From the NCBI RefSeq assembly GCF_910578445.1, contig NZ_CAJTQC010000029.1, positions 1 to 33,968 on the forward strand: a stretch of DNA of 33,968 nt, written 5' to 3'. The position numbers and the translations under genes were made by a program. Origin of the DNA: an uncultured Duncaniella sp. (GTDB lineage: Bacteria; Bacteroidota; Bacteroidia; Bacteroidales; Muribaculaceae). This document shows, piece by piece, positions 1 to 8,894 of the stretch; the first letter of the stretch is position 1; every line of letters begins with the position of its first letter. The notes beneath the pieces were generated by a model. That model was not told the DNA's origin. It saw only the letters and a program-made list of their open reading frames with translations, and made no database searches.

Positions 1-108
1 GTCGGACAATCAATTGACGTTGTTCTGATTTCTTATATCGAACTCACGTTATTTAAAGAATAAAAAGTGTGGTATGGAGTGGGTTGAGGGTGTGGATTAC
101 GGAGTGAG

Positions 109-152
109 AAAAAAATTCAGAGAGGCGATGTCTCGTGACATAACCTCTCTGA
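109..152 (-). terminator. Intrinsic terminator of the first SusCD operon
   Basis: Seen: a 9-bp stem (117-125 with 144-152) encloses a second 5-bp stem (128-132 with 137-141) with a TCGT loop. On the minus strand the hairpin is followed by seven T residues (A7 at 109-115). It lies 32 nt after the stop codon of the secreted protein gene, so it should end the transcript that starts at the 7111-7141 promoter. Nothing else recognisable lies in bases 1-108. Confidence 0.85.
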
Positions 153-183
153 TGCGAAATAGAATTGTGTATGAATTCTTGAA

Positions 184-1119
184 TTAGAAGTTGATAAACT
201 TCTTGCCGTTCTGAATGAGAATACCCTTGTATTCTTTGGTGACGCGCTGGCCCATCACGTTGTAGATAGGAGCGTTTTCGTCAACAGTCTGGTCTGTGAT
301 GATAGATTCGATTGCAGAAGTGTCGCCACCGGGGTAGTTGATTGCGAATTCTTCAGGAGCATCTTCGCCTTCAGCGGGAATGCCGTAGAGTGTTACAGAG
401 GGCTTTTCTGTAGTGAAGATAACACCGCAGGTGATCATCTTTGAGCCCTGAGCGCCGAAGAGGTACTTGCAGCCTGCATAAACGGGGAACATCATAACGC
501 CGAAACCGTTCTTCTTGATATCGGCAGCGTCAGCGCCAAAAGCGATTTTCTCAGGCCATCTTACAGAAGTGCCGTCGACATATTTGTCGATGTCGGCTGC
601 ATTGAGGTTGAGGTAGCCGTCAGCGTCGGCGGGAAGAGTGTAGGAGAGGGGTTTGCCGATTGATACGCCTTCGACAGAAAGAGTGTAGGACATGCACATT
701 TCACCTTCGCCTGCAAGACCTTCGAATACCCAGTAGTTCTTGTTTGAAGAGAACTTTGAAGGGATGGTTACATAACCGTCTTTTGCTGCTTCGAAGAGGA
801 AAACAGCGCCGTTGCCGGCTGCGGTTGAGGTTGACCATCCACCGGGGTTAGTGCTGCCGCCGATACCTGAAGGCATTTTGCCGAGGTCAACGCCGTTGAT
901 TCTGATTGCGTTGTAGCCGTCCATGGCGATGCTTTGGGGACCCCAGTCGTCGGTATAAGCCAGTTTGAATGCGCCGGCTTCGCCTTGACCAAGTACTGTA
1001 CCGCCTTCTACGGTTGTCTTTTCAGGTACGAGATCTGAGTTGAAGAAGATGGTTTCAACCTGAGCAGATGCGCCGAAAGCCACTGCGAGAGAAGCGAGAA
1101 GTAGTAAATTTTTCTTCAT
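184..1119 (-). CDS. Secreted protein with type-A-like C-terminal tail, function unknown
   Basis: A 311-residue protein. I chose the ATG at 1119 because it gives a clean signal peptide (MKKNLLLLASLAVAFGASAQ, cleavage after the AxA-type site); the upstream in-frame start at 1146 would add nine non-signal residues. There is no lipobox, so the protein is exported and not lipidated. The middle is rich in Gly, aromatic and beta-strand-like segments and matches no catalytic motif I know. The last ~27 residues (PIYNVMGQRV through GKKFIN) resemble the short C-terminal domain found on many Bacteroidales secreted proteins and related to type IX sorting signals. It is the last gene of the susC-susD operon, which suggests a glycan-binding or surface accessory role. 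That role is inferred only from position. The preceding gene is 103 nt upstream across a long palindrome. Confidence 0.75.
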   Translation of the reverse strand: MKKNLLLLASLAVAFGASAQVETIFFNSDLVPEKTTVEGGTVLGQGEAGAFKLAYTDDWGPQSIAMDGYNAIRINGVDLGKMPSGIGGSTNPGGWSTSTAAGNGAVFLFEAAKDGYVTIPSKFSSNKNYWVFEGLAGEGEMCMSYTLSVEGVSIGKPLSYTLPADADGYLNLNAADIDKYVDGTSVRWPEKIAFGADAADIKKNGFGVMMFPVYAGCKYLFGAQGSKMITCGVIFTTEKPSVTLYGIPAEGEDAPEEFAINYPGGDTSAIESIITDQTVDENAPIYNVMGQRVTKEYKGILIQNGKKFINF

Positions 1120-1172
1120 CGTGGTAAGAAATTTAAAATTAAACAATGTAGATTGGTTGGTTTCTGTTTTTA

Positions 1173-1204
1173 TTCATCCGGAGACCACGTGGTCTCCGGA
1201 TGAA
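1173..1204. repeat. 32-bp perfect palindrome between two operon genes
   Basis: The left half TTCATCCGGAGACCAC is followed directly by its exact reverse complement, with no spacer. As RNA it would fold into a stem of about 14 bp with a tiny loop. It lies in the 103-nt gap between the small lipoprotein gene and the secreted protein gene. On the plus strand a short T run follows; on the operon's own minus strand the bases after it are A-rich, so it is not a textbook terminator for this operon. It may be an mRNA processing or stability element, a weak attenuator, or a binding site for a dimeric protein. Confidence 0.8.
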
Positions 1205-1222
1205 AGTTTTTATGATTCGGAA

Positions 1223-1714
1223 TTACTGTTTTGTCCCTGTGAAGGTGTAGTCATAGGTGTAAGTCACACGTCCCTGACGGATTGTCTTTGCAAAAGTCAT
1301 GGTTGCCTCTCCTCCGAATGAGACAGTGCCGTTGAACGATGTTCCGAGCCCGTTTGTGGTCAGGACGTTATAGAATACATATTGAGCTGACTGGTTCACG
1401 ATGTTGGCGCGGCTTTCGGTGCTTGCGAAGCTGGATGTGTTGTTGAAATCCATCGATGCCGATTCACATCCGATTTTGACAACTGTAATGTAGGCTTCGT
1501 CGGTAGCGGTAAGCGTAAGAGTGCCTTCGGCGGTGACAGGCTCGGCAGTAGAGTTGCGCTGAGTCTTAGTCCATGTTCCGACATAAGTTCCGGCTACTTC
1601 TTTTTCAGGGTTTCCGGGTTTGCCGTGGCCGGGTATTTCAGCCTCGTCCTTACAGCTTGACAGAGCCATGACAAGAGCGGTCAGGATAAAGAGGCGATTA
1701 AGAATCTTATTCAT
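1223..1714 (-). CDS. Small lipoprotein with predicted beta-barrel/calycin-like body
   Basis: A 163-residue protein with a lipoprotein signal peptide ending in LSSC (lipidated Cys21), followed by charged KDEAE. The body alternates Thr/Ser and hydrophobic residues (for example GTLTLTATDEAY and GTVSFGGEATMTF), as expected for an antiparallel beta-barrel or calycin-like fold. I do not recognise a catalytic motif. It starts 32 nt after susD and lies on the same transcript, the place where SusE/SusF-like surface glycan-binding lipoproteins often sit, so a surface accessory role is a reasonable guess. It is much smaller than SusE or SusF. Function is unassigned. Confidence 0.75.
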   Translation of the reverse strand: MNKILNRLFILTALVMALSSCKDEAEIPGHGKPGNPEKEVAGTYVGTWTKTQRNSTAEPVTAEGTLTLTATDEAYITVVKIGCESASMDFNNTSSFASTESRANIVNQSAQYVFYNVLTTNGLGTSFNGTVSFGGEATMTFAKTIRQGRVTYTYDYTFTGTKQ

Positions 1715-1746
1715 GTTTTTATAAGTTACTTGCGTTTAAAATTCGA

Positions 1747-3591
1747 TTAATAACCGGGATTCTGATCCTCCAGAGTCATCGAGGTGTTGTTGTTGATTTC
1801 CTTAGCGGGGATGGGGCGATACCATTTGGTTTCTCCCTTGAAGTTCTGCATGTCGGCTACGTTGTCGATGGCGCGGGCAAACTCGATGTTGTAGCGTACG
1901 AGCTGACGGGTGCGACGGAGGTCTTCCCAGCGTGTGCGCTCGGCATAAAGTTCGCGGGCACGTTCGTCGAGCACGAGGTCGAGAGGAGTCTCGTTGAAGC
2001 TGCTTGAGATAGAGTAGGGCGCTTCGTAGCTGCTGAACGACGCGAGCGAGGGGAGACCGGCGCGGTTGCGGACAGCGTTGATTTTGCTGAGGGCTGAGGG
2101 CTGGTCATCGGCAAGGAGGTAGGCCTCGGCTGCGATGAGATACATGTCGCTGGTGTGGTAGACAACGATGTCACGGTAGCAGTTGGACGCAGTTACGTTT
2201 TCAGACTCGGGGTCGTCCCACTTCTTCACGCATGGCGAAGAGGCGAAACCGGCCTTGATGAAATCGGCGGTGCTCACGGTTTTCTTGGCCTGAAGAGAGC
2301 CGTCCGCGTTGAAATACCACTGGATGACCTGATCTGCGCCCATGATGCAGGCGAAGGGAAGGTTGTTGCCATGAGTGTTGTTGGCGAACTTGAGTGTCTG
2401 CGACTTGATGCTTTCGAGATCGGCGAGAGCTTCGGCCTCGGTGGTGTATGAGGGATAGAATTTTACAGAAATAGGCTTCTTGGCGAGTTCTGCAGCCGAG
2501 AGGTTGTAATATGCGAGGTAGCCGTCGTCACCCCAGCCTACAACTCCGTCTTTGAGCTCCGGGTTATAGTTGACAGTCATGAATGTGCCCTCGTAGCGCT
2601 GGTCTCCGCGTTCGAAGAGCTCCATTACTTTTGTAGAGAGCGAGTTTGTACCTCCTGACTTTGTGCCTTTGTGGCCGGTCTGCACGCAGTTGCCATAGTA
2701 GCCCATGTAGTCATACATGAGGCTGTGGCCGCCGTTGGTCTTGTTGCCGGGATAACCTAAACGGTCATACTGGATTGAGAAGATTTCTTCGGCGTTTCCT
2801 TCGTTTTTGGGTGACCATTTGTCTTCAAACGACATGGTGAGCTGCACTCCGGCGATGGCTTTCTCTGCCCATGCGGCTGCCGTGCGGAACATGTCGGGGT
2901 CGGTCACTGTGTATGTGCCCTTGACTTCGTCAGTGAGTGTAGTGCCGAGGTCCCATGCTGCGGCGAGGGCTGTCTTGGCTGCGAGAGCTGCCACAGCGCG
3001 CTTGCTCACGCGGCCTGTGTGGTCAATTTCGGGAAGACTTGCTTCGTTGTAGCAAGCTTCGAGGTCGGCGAGCATTCCTGAATAGATGTCGGCCAGAGCA
3101 GCGCGGGGATAGTCGCGGGTCGAGCTTTCGATATAGGCTGTCACATAAGGTACGCCGCCGAAGTGCTGGGTGAGATAATAGTAGCCCCAGTTGCGGAGGA
3201 AGGTGGCTTCGGCCACGAGCTTCGGGTCGTTGGTGTAGGAAAGGACACCGTTGGCATAGTTGATGGCCTTATAGCAATTTTTGTAAAGGTTCTCGATAGT
3301 GCCGTTTTCGGGATCGAAGTTATAGAGGGAGAAAGTTCCGTCGTCCGCACCGCGTGCGTTGATATAGAGGTCTGTGCCCTGATCGGCGATATCGACCATA
3401 TTGACGATGTCGCGGAATGAATAATAGGCAGTCGTGAGGAGGCTTTCGGCGTTCTTTTTGAAGAATTCCTCACCGTTCTGGTTGGCGTTGCTCTTGTTTT
3501 CTGTATCGAGAAAGTCGCTACAGCCCGAAAGGGTGACAGCAGTGAGCAGAGCCATTCCGATATATTTGTATGATTTCATTTTGGTGTTCAA
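1747..3591 (-). CDS. SusD/RagB-family outer-membrane glycan-binding lipoprotein
   Basis: A 614-residue SusD homologue. The signal peptide ends in the lipobox LSGC (Cys24), followed by SDFLDT, a typical SusD mature start. The helical TPR-like body contains the family stretches FLRNWGYYYLTQHFGGVPYV, DMYLIAAEAYLLA with INAVRNRAGLP, and LVLDERARELYAERTRWEDL. It ends in WYRPIP and QNPGY, as SusD proteins do. SusD lids sit on SusC barrels and bind the oligosaccharide to be imported. The gene begins 9 nt after susC, so the two are co-transcribed and probably made together. An alternative ATG four codons in (3579) gives an equally good signal peptide. The substrate cannot be read from sequence; the neighbouring genes suggest a pectic glycan. 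Confidence 0.95.
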   Translation of the reverse strand: MNTKMKSYKYIGMALLTAVTLSGCSDFLDTENKSNANQNGEEFFKKNAESLLTTAYYSFRDIVNMVDIADQGTDLYINARGADDGTFSLYNFDPENGTIENLYKNCYKAINYANGVLSYTNDPKLVAEATFLRNWGYYYLTQHFGGVPYVTAYIESSTRDYPRAALADIYSGMLADLEACYNEASLPEIDHTGRVSKRAVAALAAKTALAAAWDLGTTLTDEVKGTYTVTDPDMFRTAAAWAEKAIAGVQLTMSFEDKWSPKNEGNAEEIFSIQYDRLGYPGNKTNGGHSLMYDYMGYYGNCVQTGHKGTKSGGTNSLSTKVMELFERGDQRYEGTFMTVNYNPELKDGVVGWGDDGYLAYYNLSAAELAKKPISVKFYPSYTTEAEALADLESIKSQTLKFANNTHGNNLPFACIMGADQVIQWYFNADGSLQAKKTVSTADFIKAGFASSPCVKKWDDPESENVTASNCYRDIVVYHTSDMYLIAAEAYLLADDQPSALSKINAVRNRAGLPSLASFSSYEAPYSISSSFNETPLDLVLDERARELYAERTRWEDLRRTRQLVRYNIEFARAIDNVADMQNFKGETKWYRPIPAKEINNNTSMTLEDQNPGY

Positions 3592-3600
3592 ACTGAGGGA

Positions 3601-6600
3601 TTAGAATTTAATGCTTGCGCCAATCTGATAAGAGACAACGCTCGGACCTTGGTTCTTGAGAGCGGCTTTTGCCCATTCGGGGTCGTAGCCTTCATACTTT
3701 GTGAATACGAACGGGTTGGTCACTGTGAAATAGAGACGTGCCTGATTGCAGCCGATGTGTTTGAGCAGCTGGGGAGCGAAGGTGTAGCCGACGGTGATGT
3801 TTTTCACTTTGAGGAATGATGCGTCGGTCACCTGACGTGCGGCCTGGAAATAAGTGAGCGTAGTTCCGATACCGTCAGATTCGCCACAGTTTGGTGTGGG
3901 CCACTTGCCGTAGTGAGTCTCGGTCTGGTAGACAGGATTGATATATGTACCGTCGGCGCGCATACCGTCGCAGTCGATGAGTGTGCCTGCAGGGATGTAG
4001 TAGTCAAACATCATCTTGCCACGGCCACGGTCATGGTAGTCATAGTAGTCGCCTCCGAGGAAGGGAGAGGCCACCTTTCCGCCGACGCTTGCATAGAGGT
4101 TGAACGAGAAGTCGATCATACCGCCCTTCTTGGGAAGGTTGTAGCTCATGTTTGACGTAAGGCTGGCGGTGAAGTCGGGCTGGCTGTCGAAGATGACCTT
4201 GTCATTTTCGTCGATAGTGCCGTTGCCGTCCTTGTCGCGAATGATGGGCTGTCCTTCGGTCAGGCCGTAGCAGGCATAGTAGTAGTCGCATGAACGTACT
4301 GTCTCGCCGGGAGTGAAGCCTTTGGCGCGGGCGATATCATGGTCGGGGACAACCATGTTGCGGTCGCTGACGATGCCTGTCCAGTCCCAAGTGTAGACGT
4401 TGTCATACGGGTAGCCGATCCAAAGCCATTTCGAAACGTCGCTTGATGACGCGAAGTTGCCTGTGCCGTTGATTTCGTTGACGCGGTTGCGGTTGAGTGA
4501 GAAGTTGAGGGTGGTGGTCCACTCGAATGTGCGGTTGGTGATGTTGACAGTGTTGAGTGAAAGCTCGAAACCGCGGTTGCGCACCTTACCGATGTTTGTG
4601 TTCATTGTGCCGCCTCCTGATTCAAGGGGAAGCTCGACGGGATAGAGGAGGTGTTCGGAATTCTTGTTGTAGAAGTCGATTGTACCGTTGATACGGCTGT
4701 TGAGGAAGCCGAAGTCGATACCGAAGTCCCATTCGGTTGAAGTCTCCCACTTCAGGTTCTTGTCGACGATGCCCGAGGGATAGAAGCCCTGATAGTAATC
4801 CGGACCGAAGGGATAGTAATTAGGACCGTTGACTCCGACCATGAAGTCGAAGTTGCCGATACCGTCGTTGTTACCGGTCCTACCGTAGCTGGCGCGGAGT
4901 TTGATGTTGTCGATCCAGCTTACATCGCGGAGGAATTCTTCCTGGCTGATACGCCAAGCGAGCGCTCCTGAGGGGAATGAGCCCCAGCGGTGTCCGTCGG
5001 CGAATTTCGACGAACCGTCCCAGCGGACTGTGGCGGTGGCGAAGTATTTGCCGTCATAGTTGTAGTTTGCACGGAGGGCGTATGACATCATGCTGTACTC
5101 AGTGTATCCTGAGCCGGAAGCTGAGTTGACTGTGCCCGAACCCATGTTCCACCAGTCGGTGTTTTCATTCACGCCGTTTGCGACATAGGTGTAGGTCTCC
5201 GAAGTGCTCTTTTCCATAGAGAAGAGACCCATGAAGTTGACGTTGTGAACCTTGTTGAAGGTGCGGTTGAAGTTGATAGTGTTGTCCCAGACGTAGGCGA
5301 AGCCGTTTTTGTTGATGACCTTTGCCTCGCTCGACGAGGGTTCGCCGCCGGCGTAGGTCATGCCGGTCTCGGGGTCGATGTAGCCGGTGAATGTGCCTTC
5401 ACGTGAGCTGCTGTAGGAGGGTGAGAATGTCGTCTTGACATTGAGACCTTTCATGAGATTGAGCTGCAGGTAGACATTACCGAGAGCGCGGTAGAGGCGT
5501 TTCTCGTGAGTCTGGTTCTTCATCGAGTAGAGGGGGTTGACGAAGTCGGTGAACTGGTGGTCGTCAGTTCCGAGAGCGCCTTTCGCACCGGGATAGCGGT
5601 TGAGATGGCCTTCAGAGTCGTAAGGCTGCATGAAGGTGTTGACGCGGTAGGCGTTTGAGATAGCGCCGTCGTCGGCATATGATGTGTCGATGCGTGCGAG
5701 GTTGAAGGTGAAGCCTGCTTCAATTACTTTGTTGATGCGTGCGTCGACAGAACCCTTGAACGAATAGGTCTTGGAGTCATCACCGCGATAGAGACCTTCC
5801 TGTCCGTTGTAGCCGATGCCGAAGTGGTAGTTGGCAGTCTCGCTGCTGCCGCCGATGGCGAGGTAGTGGTTCTGCTGGCTGCCGTCGCGGGTGACGAGTG
5901 AAGGCCAGTCGACGGTCTCACCGTTGGCAATCATTTCTTTCAGGCGGAAAGGTGACTCATAGTCGTTTTTCACGGTCTGGAGAAGAGCCTGTCCAAGTTC
6001 GACCTGTGTCTTCGGGCCATAGGTTGTCTGCGGTCCGAAGGGGGTCACGTTGTTCATGAATTTTGCCAGACGGTAGTTGTAGTATTCCTTACCGTCCATG
6101 AAGTCGGGCATACGTGTGGCGTGGTTGATGCCGTAGTAGCCGTCGTATGTGATTGATGTCTTGACGTTGCGGTTGACGTTCATACCGCCTCGTGTTGTGA
6201 CCATCACGACACCGGCTGTGGCGCGAGAGCCGTAGATGGCTGTCGACGAAGCATCCTTGAGGATGTCCATGCGCTCGATGTCCTGCGGGTTGAGGAAGTC
6301 GATGTTGTCACACATCACACCGTCGACAACGAACAGAGGTGTTGTCCCTGAGTTGATTGACGACTTACCGCGGATCTGGATGTCAAAATTGCCGTTCGCA
6401 CGGCCTGTGCTTTGTACGATGTTCACACCGGGGCTTGCACCCTGAAGAGCTGAAAGTGCGGTTGGTGCGCCCTTTGCGTTAAGTGCTTTTGTGTCTACGG
6501 AAGAAACCGAACCGGTGAGGTCGTTTTTCTTGACCGTACCGTAGCCGATCACGACAACGTCGTCGAGGACTTCGGTGTCGGGCTGCATTGTAATGTCGAT

Positions 6601-6972
6601 GGTAGTGCGGTTGCCGACCTTTACACTCTGGCTTTTATATCCGATGTAGGAGAAGTTGAGGGTCGCGCCTGCGGGGACGTTGAGAGTGTAGCGTCCGTCA
6701 AAGTCTGTCGCGATGCCTGTTGTTGTCCCTTCTTGGATTACTGACACGCCAATCATCGGTTCGCCGCTTTCGTCAACGACTACACCTGAGACTGTGTGCT
6801 TGTTGCTATCTGCTTGAGGGGCAGCTAAATACCCCCCCCTATTGCTGTCGGCAGCATTGGCTGTCAGGCCTGTTCCGCCTATGAGGGCGAATGCAAGCAC
6901 TCCGCAAGCCAACTTTCGGTCGACATTGTTTGATCCGAGTACGGATGATAGAGATTTTGGTCTCTGTTTCAT
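3601..6972 (-). CDS. SusC/RagA-family TonB-dependent outer-membrane transporter (1)
   Basis: A 1123-residue protein. It has a long signal peptide (about residues 1-40, ending TANA), a CarboxypepD_reg-like domain (about 60-130, VSGVVVDESGEPMIGVSV onward), the SusC-type TonB box DDVVVIGYG, a plug domain (about 150-270, with NIVQSTGRANGNFDIQIRG and ERMDILKDASSTAIYG), then the 22-strand barrel ending in aromatic Phe (IGASIKF). It imports oligosaccharides with its SusD partner and energy from TonB. It is first in its operon, 139 nt below a good promoter. Odd point: codons 45-47 (Arg-Gly-Gly) are encoded by an AGGGGGGGG run just after the signal peptide. Losing one G creates a stop two codons further on, and gaining one creates a stop about eight codons later. 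The current length keeps the gene open. Confidence 0.96.
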   Translation of the reverse strand: MKQRPKSLSSVLGSNNVDRKLACGVLAFALIGGTGLTANAADSNRGGYLAAPQADSNKHTVSGVVVDESGEPMIGVSVIQEGTTTGIATDFDGRYTLNVPAGATLNFSYIGYKSQSVKVGNRTTIDITMQPDTEVLDDVVVIGYGTVKKNDLTGSVSSVDTKALNAKGAPTALSALQGASPGVNIVQSTGRANGNFDIQIRGKSSINSGTTPLFVVDGVMCDNIDFLNPQDIERMDILKDASSTAIYGSRATAGVVMVTTRGGMNVNRNVKTSITYDGYYGINHATRMPDFMDGKEYYNYRLAKFMNNVTPFGPQTTYGPKTQVELGQALLQTVKNDYESPFRLKEMIANGETVDWPSLVTRDGSQQNHYLAIGGSSETANYHFGIGYNGQEGLYRGDDSKTYSFKGSVDARINKVIEAGFTFNLARIDTSYADDGAISNAYRVNTFMQPYDSEGHLNRYPGAKGALGTDDHQFTDFVNPLYSMKNQTHEKRLYRALGNVYLQLNLMKGLNVKTTFSPSYSSSREGTFTGYIDPETGMTYAGGEPSSSEAKVINKNGFAYVWDNTINFNRTFNKVHNVNFMGLFSMEKSTSETYTYVANGVNENTDWWNMGSGTVNSASGSGYTEYSMMSYALRANYNYDGKYFATATVRWDGSSKFADGHRWGSFPSGALAWRISQEEFLRDVSWIDNIKLRASYGRTGNNDGIGNFDFMVGVNGPNYYPFGPDYYQGFYPSGIVDKNLKWETSTEWDFGIDFGFLNSRINGTIDFYNKNSEHLLYPVELPLESGGGTMNTNIGKVRNRGFELSLNTVNITNRTFEWTTTLNFSLNRNRVNEINGTGNFASSSDVSKWLWIGYPYDNVYTWDWTGIVSDRNMVVPDHDIARAKGFTPGETVRSCDYYYACYGLTEGQPIIRDKDGNGTIDENDKVIFDSQPDFTASLTSNMSYNLPKKGGMIDFSFNLYASVGGKVASPFLGGDYYDYHDRGRGKMMFDYYIPAGTLIDCDGMRADGTYINPVYQTETHYGKWPTPNCGESDGIGTTLTYFQAARQVTDASFLKVKNITVGYTFAPQLLKHIGCNQARLYFTVTNPFVFTKYEGYDPEWAKAALKNQGPSVVSYQIGASIKF
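6832..6839 (-). repeat. G8 homopolymer tract inside susC (1)
   Basis: Eight C on the plus strand, read as eight G in the gene, encode part of Arg45-Gly46-Gly47 between the signal peptide and the first domain. With seven G the frame reads ATT TAG, an immediate stop. With nine G it reads GTA TTT AGC and reaches TAG after a further five codons or so. The tract is therefore placed where slippage would switch the transporter off. Confidence 0.9.
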
Positions 6973-7110
6973 GATAGTTACTAAAATGGGTATTATGATG
7001 AGTATTGTTTGTTCAGGCTGATTTAACGGTGTGATTGATTAAGCACTGATTTCTAAGTTTGGGTTGGTTATACTTGATATTATTTGCTGCGAATTTCATG
7101 TATTGGTTGG

Positions 7111-7141
7111 CAAATTTAGTATAAAAATACTTTCCAACAAA
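7111..7141 (-). promoter_or_regulatory. Bacteroidetes-type promoter of the susC (1) operon
   Basis: On the minus strand there is a -33 TTTG (7141-7138), a 19-nt spacer and a -7 TAAATTTG (7118-7111), an exact fit to TAnnTTTG. The transcript should begin near 7105, giving a leader of about 130 nt before the susC ATG at 6972. Confidence 0.75.
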
Positions 7142-7253
7142 ATATTTAACATAAAATCTATTCATTAACATTTCAATGTGTTACAGCGAATTAGCCGTAT
7201 GAAGTAGAGCCTTTCGGGTGAGATTTTCAGGTTTAATGGTGTGAGTTTTACAA

Positions 7254-7307
7254 TAAAAATAAGTCCCTCCGTTTTTGACTTAAATTGCCAAATACAGAGG
7301 GACTTAT
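7254..7307 (-). terminator. Intrinsic terminator of the GH43-CE8-uxaBAC-exuT operon
   Basis: An 11-bp inverted repeat (7259-7269 with 7297-7307, ATAAGTCCCTC and its complement) has a 27-nt loop. On the minus strand it is followed by a T5 run. It lies 79 nt after the exuT stop codon and upstream of the next promoter. Confidence 0.75.
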
Positions 7308-7385
7308 GTGTAAAGATGTAATCGGTGTCCGACTAATTCCAATCGAAGGGGTTATTGTGTTTTATGCCCCGTTGATCTACAGGGT

Positions 7386-8891
7386 TCAGGCTACTTCGAT
7401 TTTCTTGTAGCGGGGGACGAGGAGCTTCATGATTGCCCAGCCTACGAGGTAGGCGACACCGCAGATGCAGAATACGATGAAGTAACCGGCAGGTTTGCCT
7501 TCATAGCTCATGAATGCCATATTGGTCTGTGCCGCATAGTCGAAGAGGATGCCGCTGCCGTAGTTGATGAGGAATGATCCGAGACCACCGGCCATGCCGC
7601 CGATACCGATGATGGTGGCGATGGTCGATTTGGGGAACATGTCGCCTACGACAGAGTAGATGTTGGCGCTCCATGACTGGTGGGCAGCACCGGCGATACC
7701 GATGATGATGATGGGGAGCCAGGGTGACATTGAGCTGAGTGGCTGTGCAAGGAGTGCGAGGAGGGGGAACACTGCGAAGATGAGCATCGCGCGCATGCGG
7801 GCTGCATAGGGGTCGATGTTGATGCCACGGCGTGCGGCGCGGTCAATGAAGATTGTCGGGAGTTTGCCACCGTAGATCGAGAGCATGGTGATGAGGTAGA
7901 GTACGAAAATCATGACCATACCTTCGCCAGACGAGGTGGAAAGCTTGAACACGTCGGTGATGTAGGCGGGTGTCCAGAAGAGGAAGAACCACCACACACC
8001 GTCGGTCATGAATTTGCCGACAAACACTGCCCATGTCTGTGGGTATTTGAAACACTTCCAGAAGGGGATTGTGGCAGTCTCGCTGTCCTCGACTTCGGCT
8101 TTCTGCTTGGCGGTCTCGTCGGCAGTTTCGTTGTCCTGCTCGATGTAGGCAAGCTCGGCGGCGTTTACGTGGGGATTTTCAGCGGGTTTCTTGTAGAGGA
8201 CAACCCAGAAGCCCATCCAGACGAAGCCGAGAGCACCGATGATGATGAAGGCCATTTCCCAGCCGTTGCCCCAGCCGATGCTCTGGAAGAATTTTGCGAG
8301 CGGGCCGATGGTGAAGGGGGCGATGAGAGCGCCGACAGCCGATCCGGCATTGAAGATGGATGTGGCATAGGCACGGTCACGCTTGGGGAAGTATTCGGCA
8401 GTCACCTTGATGGCTGCGGGGAAGTTTCCGGCTTCACCGAGGGCGAGAATGGTGCGGGCCGCGAGGAAGAAGTAGACAGATACTGTCGCGATTGTCATGG
8501 CGACGTCGCCGGTGGCTTTTACGAGACCGGCAGCGTCGTGTATGCCAAGAGTGGCTTCGGTGGCCACGCCGCAGACTGCATGGAGACATGCGCCTGCCGA
8601 CCATACGCCGATTGCCCAGAGGTAGCCTTTCTTAGTGCCCATCCAGTCGATGAAGCGTCCGGCAAGGAGGTTGGCCACAGCGTAGACGATGGAGAATACG
8701 GCTGTGATCAGACCGTAGTTGGCATCGGTCCAGTGGAATTCAGGTGAAATGAACTCTTTCCAAGTGAGCGAGAGCACCTGACGGTCCATGTAGTTGACTG
8801 TGGTCGCGAGGAAAAGCAGCGCGCAGATGGTCCAGCGGAAGTTGGTCATCTTCTTGTTTGCTGCTGCAAGGGGGGAGGTTGCTGCTGCCAT
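7386..8891 (-). CDS. exuT: MFS hexuronate transporter (ExuT-like, anion:cation symporter family)
   Basis: A 501-residue major facilitator protein with about 12 hydrophobic segments. The first, WTICALLFLATTVNYMDRQV, carries the family NYxDR motif, followed by AGRFIDWMGTKKGYLWAIGV, the MFS loop-2/3 signature. A central cytoplasmic loop is charged (KPAENPHVNAAELAYIEQ). The resemblance is to the ACS family that includes E. coli ExuT, which brings galacturonate and glucuronate across the inner membrane with protons. Context strongly supports hexuronate: the gene starts 3 nt after uxaC's stop codon and is the last gene of the operon. The exact substrate cannot be decided from sequence alone. The N-terminus MAAATSPLAAANKK is low-complexity, and the ATG at codon 15 is a possible alternative start. 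Confidence 0.9.
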   Translation of the reverse strand: MAAATSPLAAANKKMTNFRWTICALLFLATTVNYMDRQVLSLTWKEFISPEFHWTDANYGLITAVFSIVYAVANLLAGRFIDWMGTKKGYLWAIGVWSAGACLHAVCGVATEATLGIHDAAGLVKATGDVAMTIATVSVYFFLAARTILALGEAGNFPAAIKVTAEYFPKRDRAYATSIFNAGSAVGALIAPFTIGPLAKFFQSIGWGNGWEMAFIIIGALGFVWMGFWVVLYKKPAENPHVNAAELAYIEQDNETADETAKQKAEVEDSETATIPFWKCFKYPQTWAVFVGKFMTDGVWWFFLFWTPAYITDVFKLSTSSGEGMVMIFVLYLITMLSIYGGKLPTIFIDRAARRGINIDPYAARMRAMLIFAVFPLLALLAQPLSSMSPWLPIIIIGIAGAAHQSWSANIYSVVGDMFPKSTIATIIGIGGMAGGLGSFLINYGSGILFDYAAQTNMAFMSYEGKPAGYFIVFCICGVAYLVGWAIMKLLVPRYKKIEVA

Positions 8892-8894
8892 AGG

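Larger units (their letters stand above)
6973..7385. other. Intergenic region between susC (1) and the uxa/exuT operon end
   Basis: No gene seen. It holds the susC leader (6973 to about 7105), the susC promoter (7111-7141), AT-rich sequence upstream of it, and the terminator of the operon arriving from higher coordinates (7254-7307). No regulator-binding repeat is obvious. Confidence 0.7.

Noticed and set aside
8169..8747. 192-codon open frame opposite the hexuronate transporter gene
   Set aside because: It lies wholly antisense to a clear MFS gene, has biased acidic composition and no recognisable domain; long antisense frames are expected from the codon usage here.
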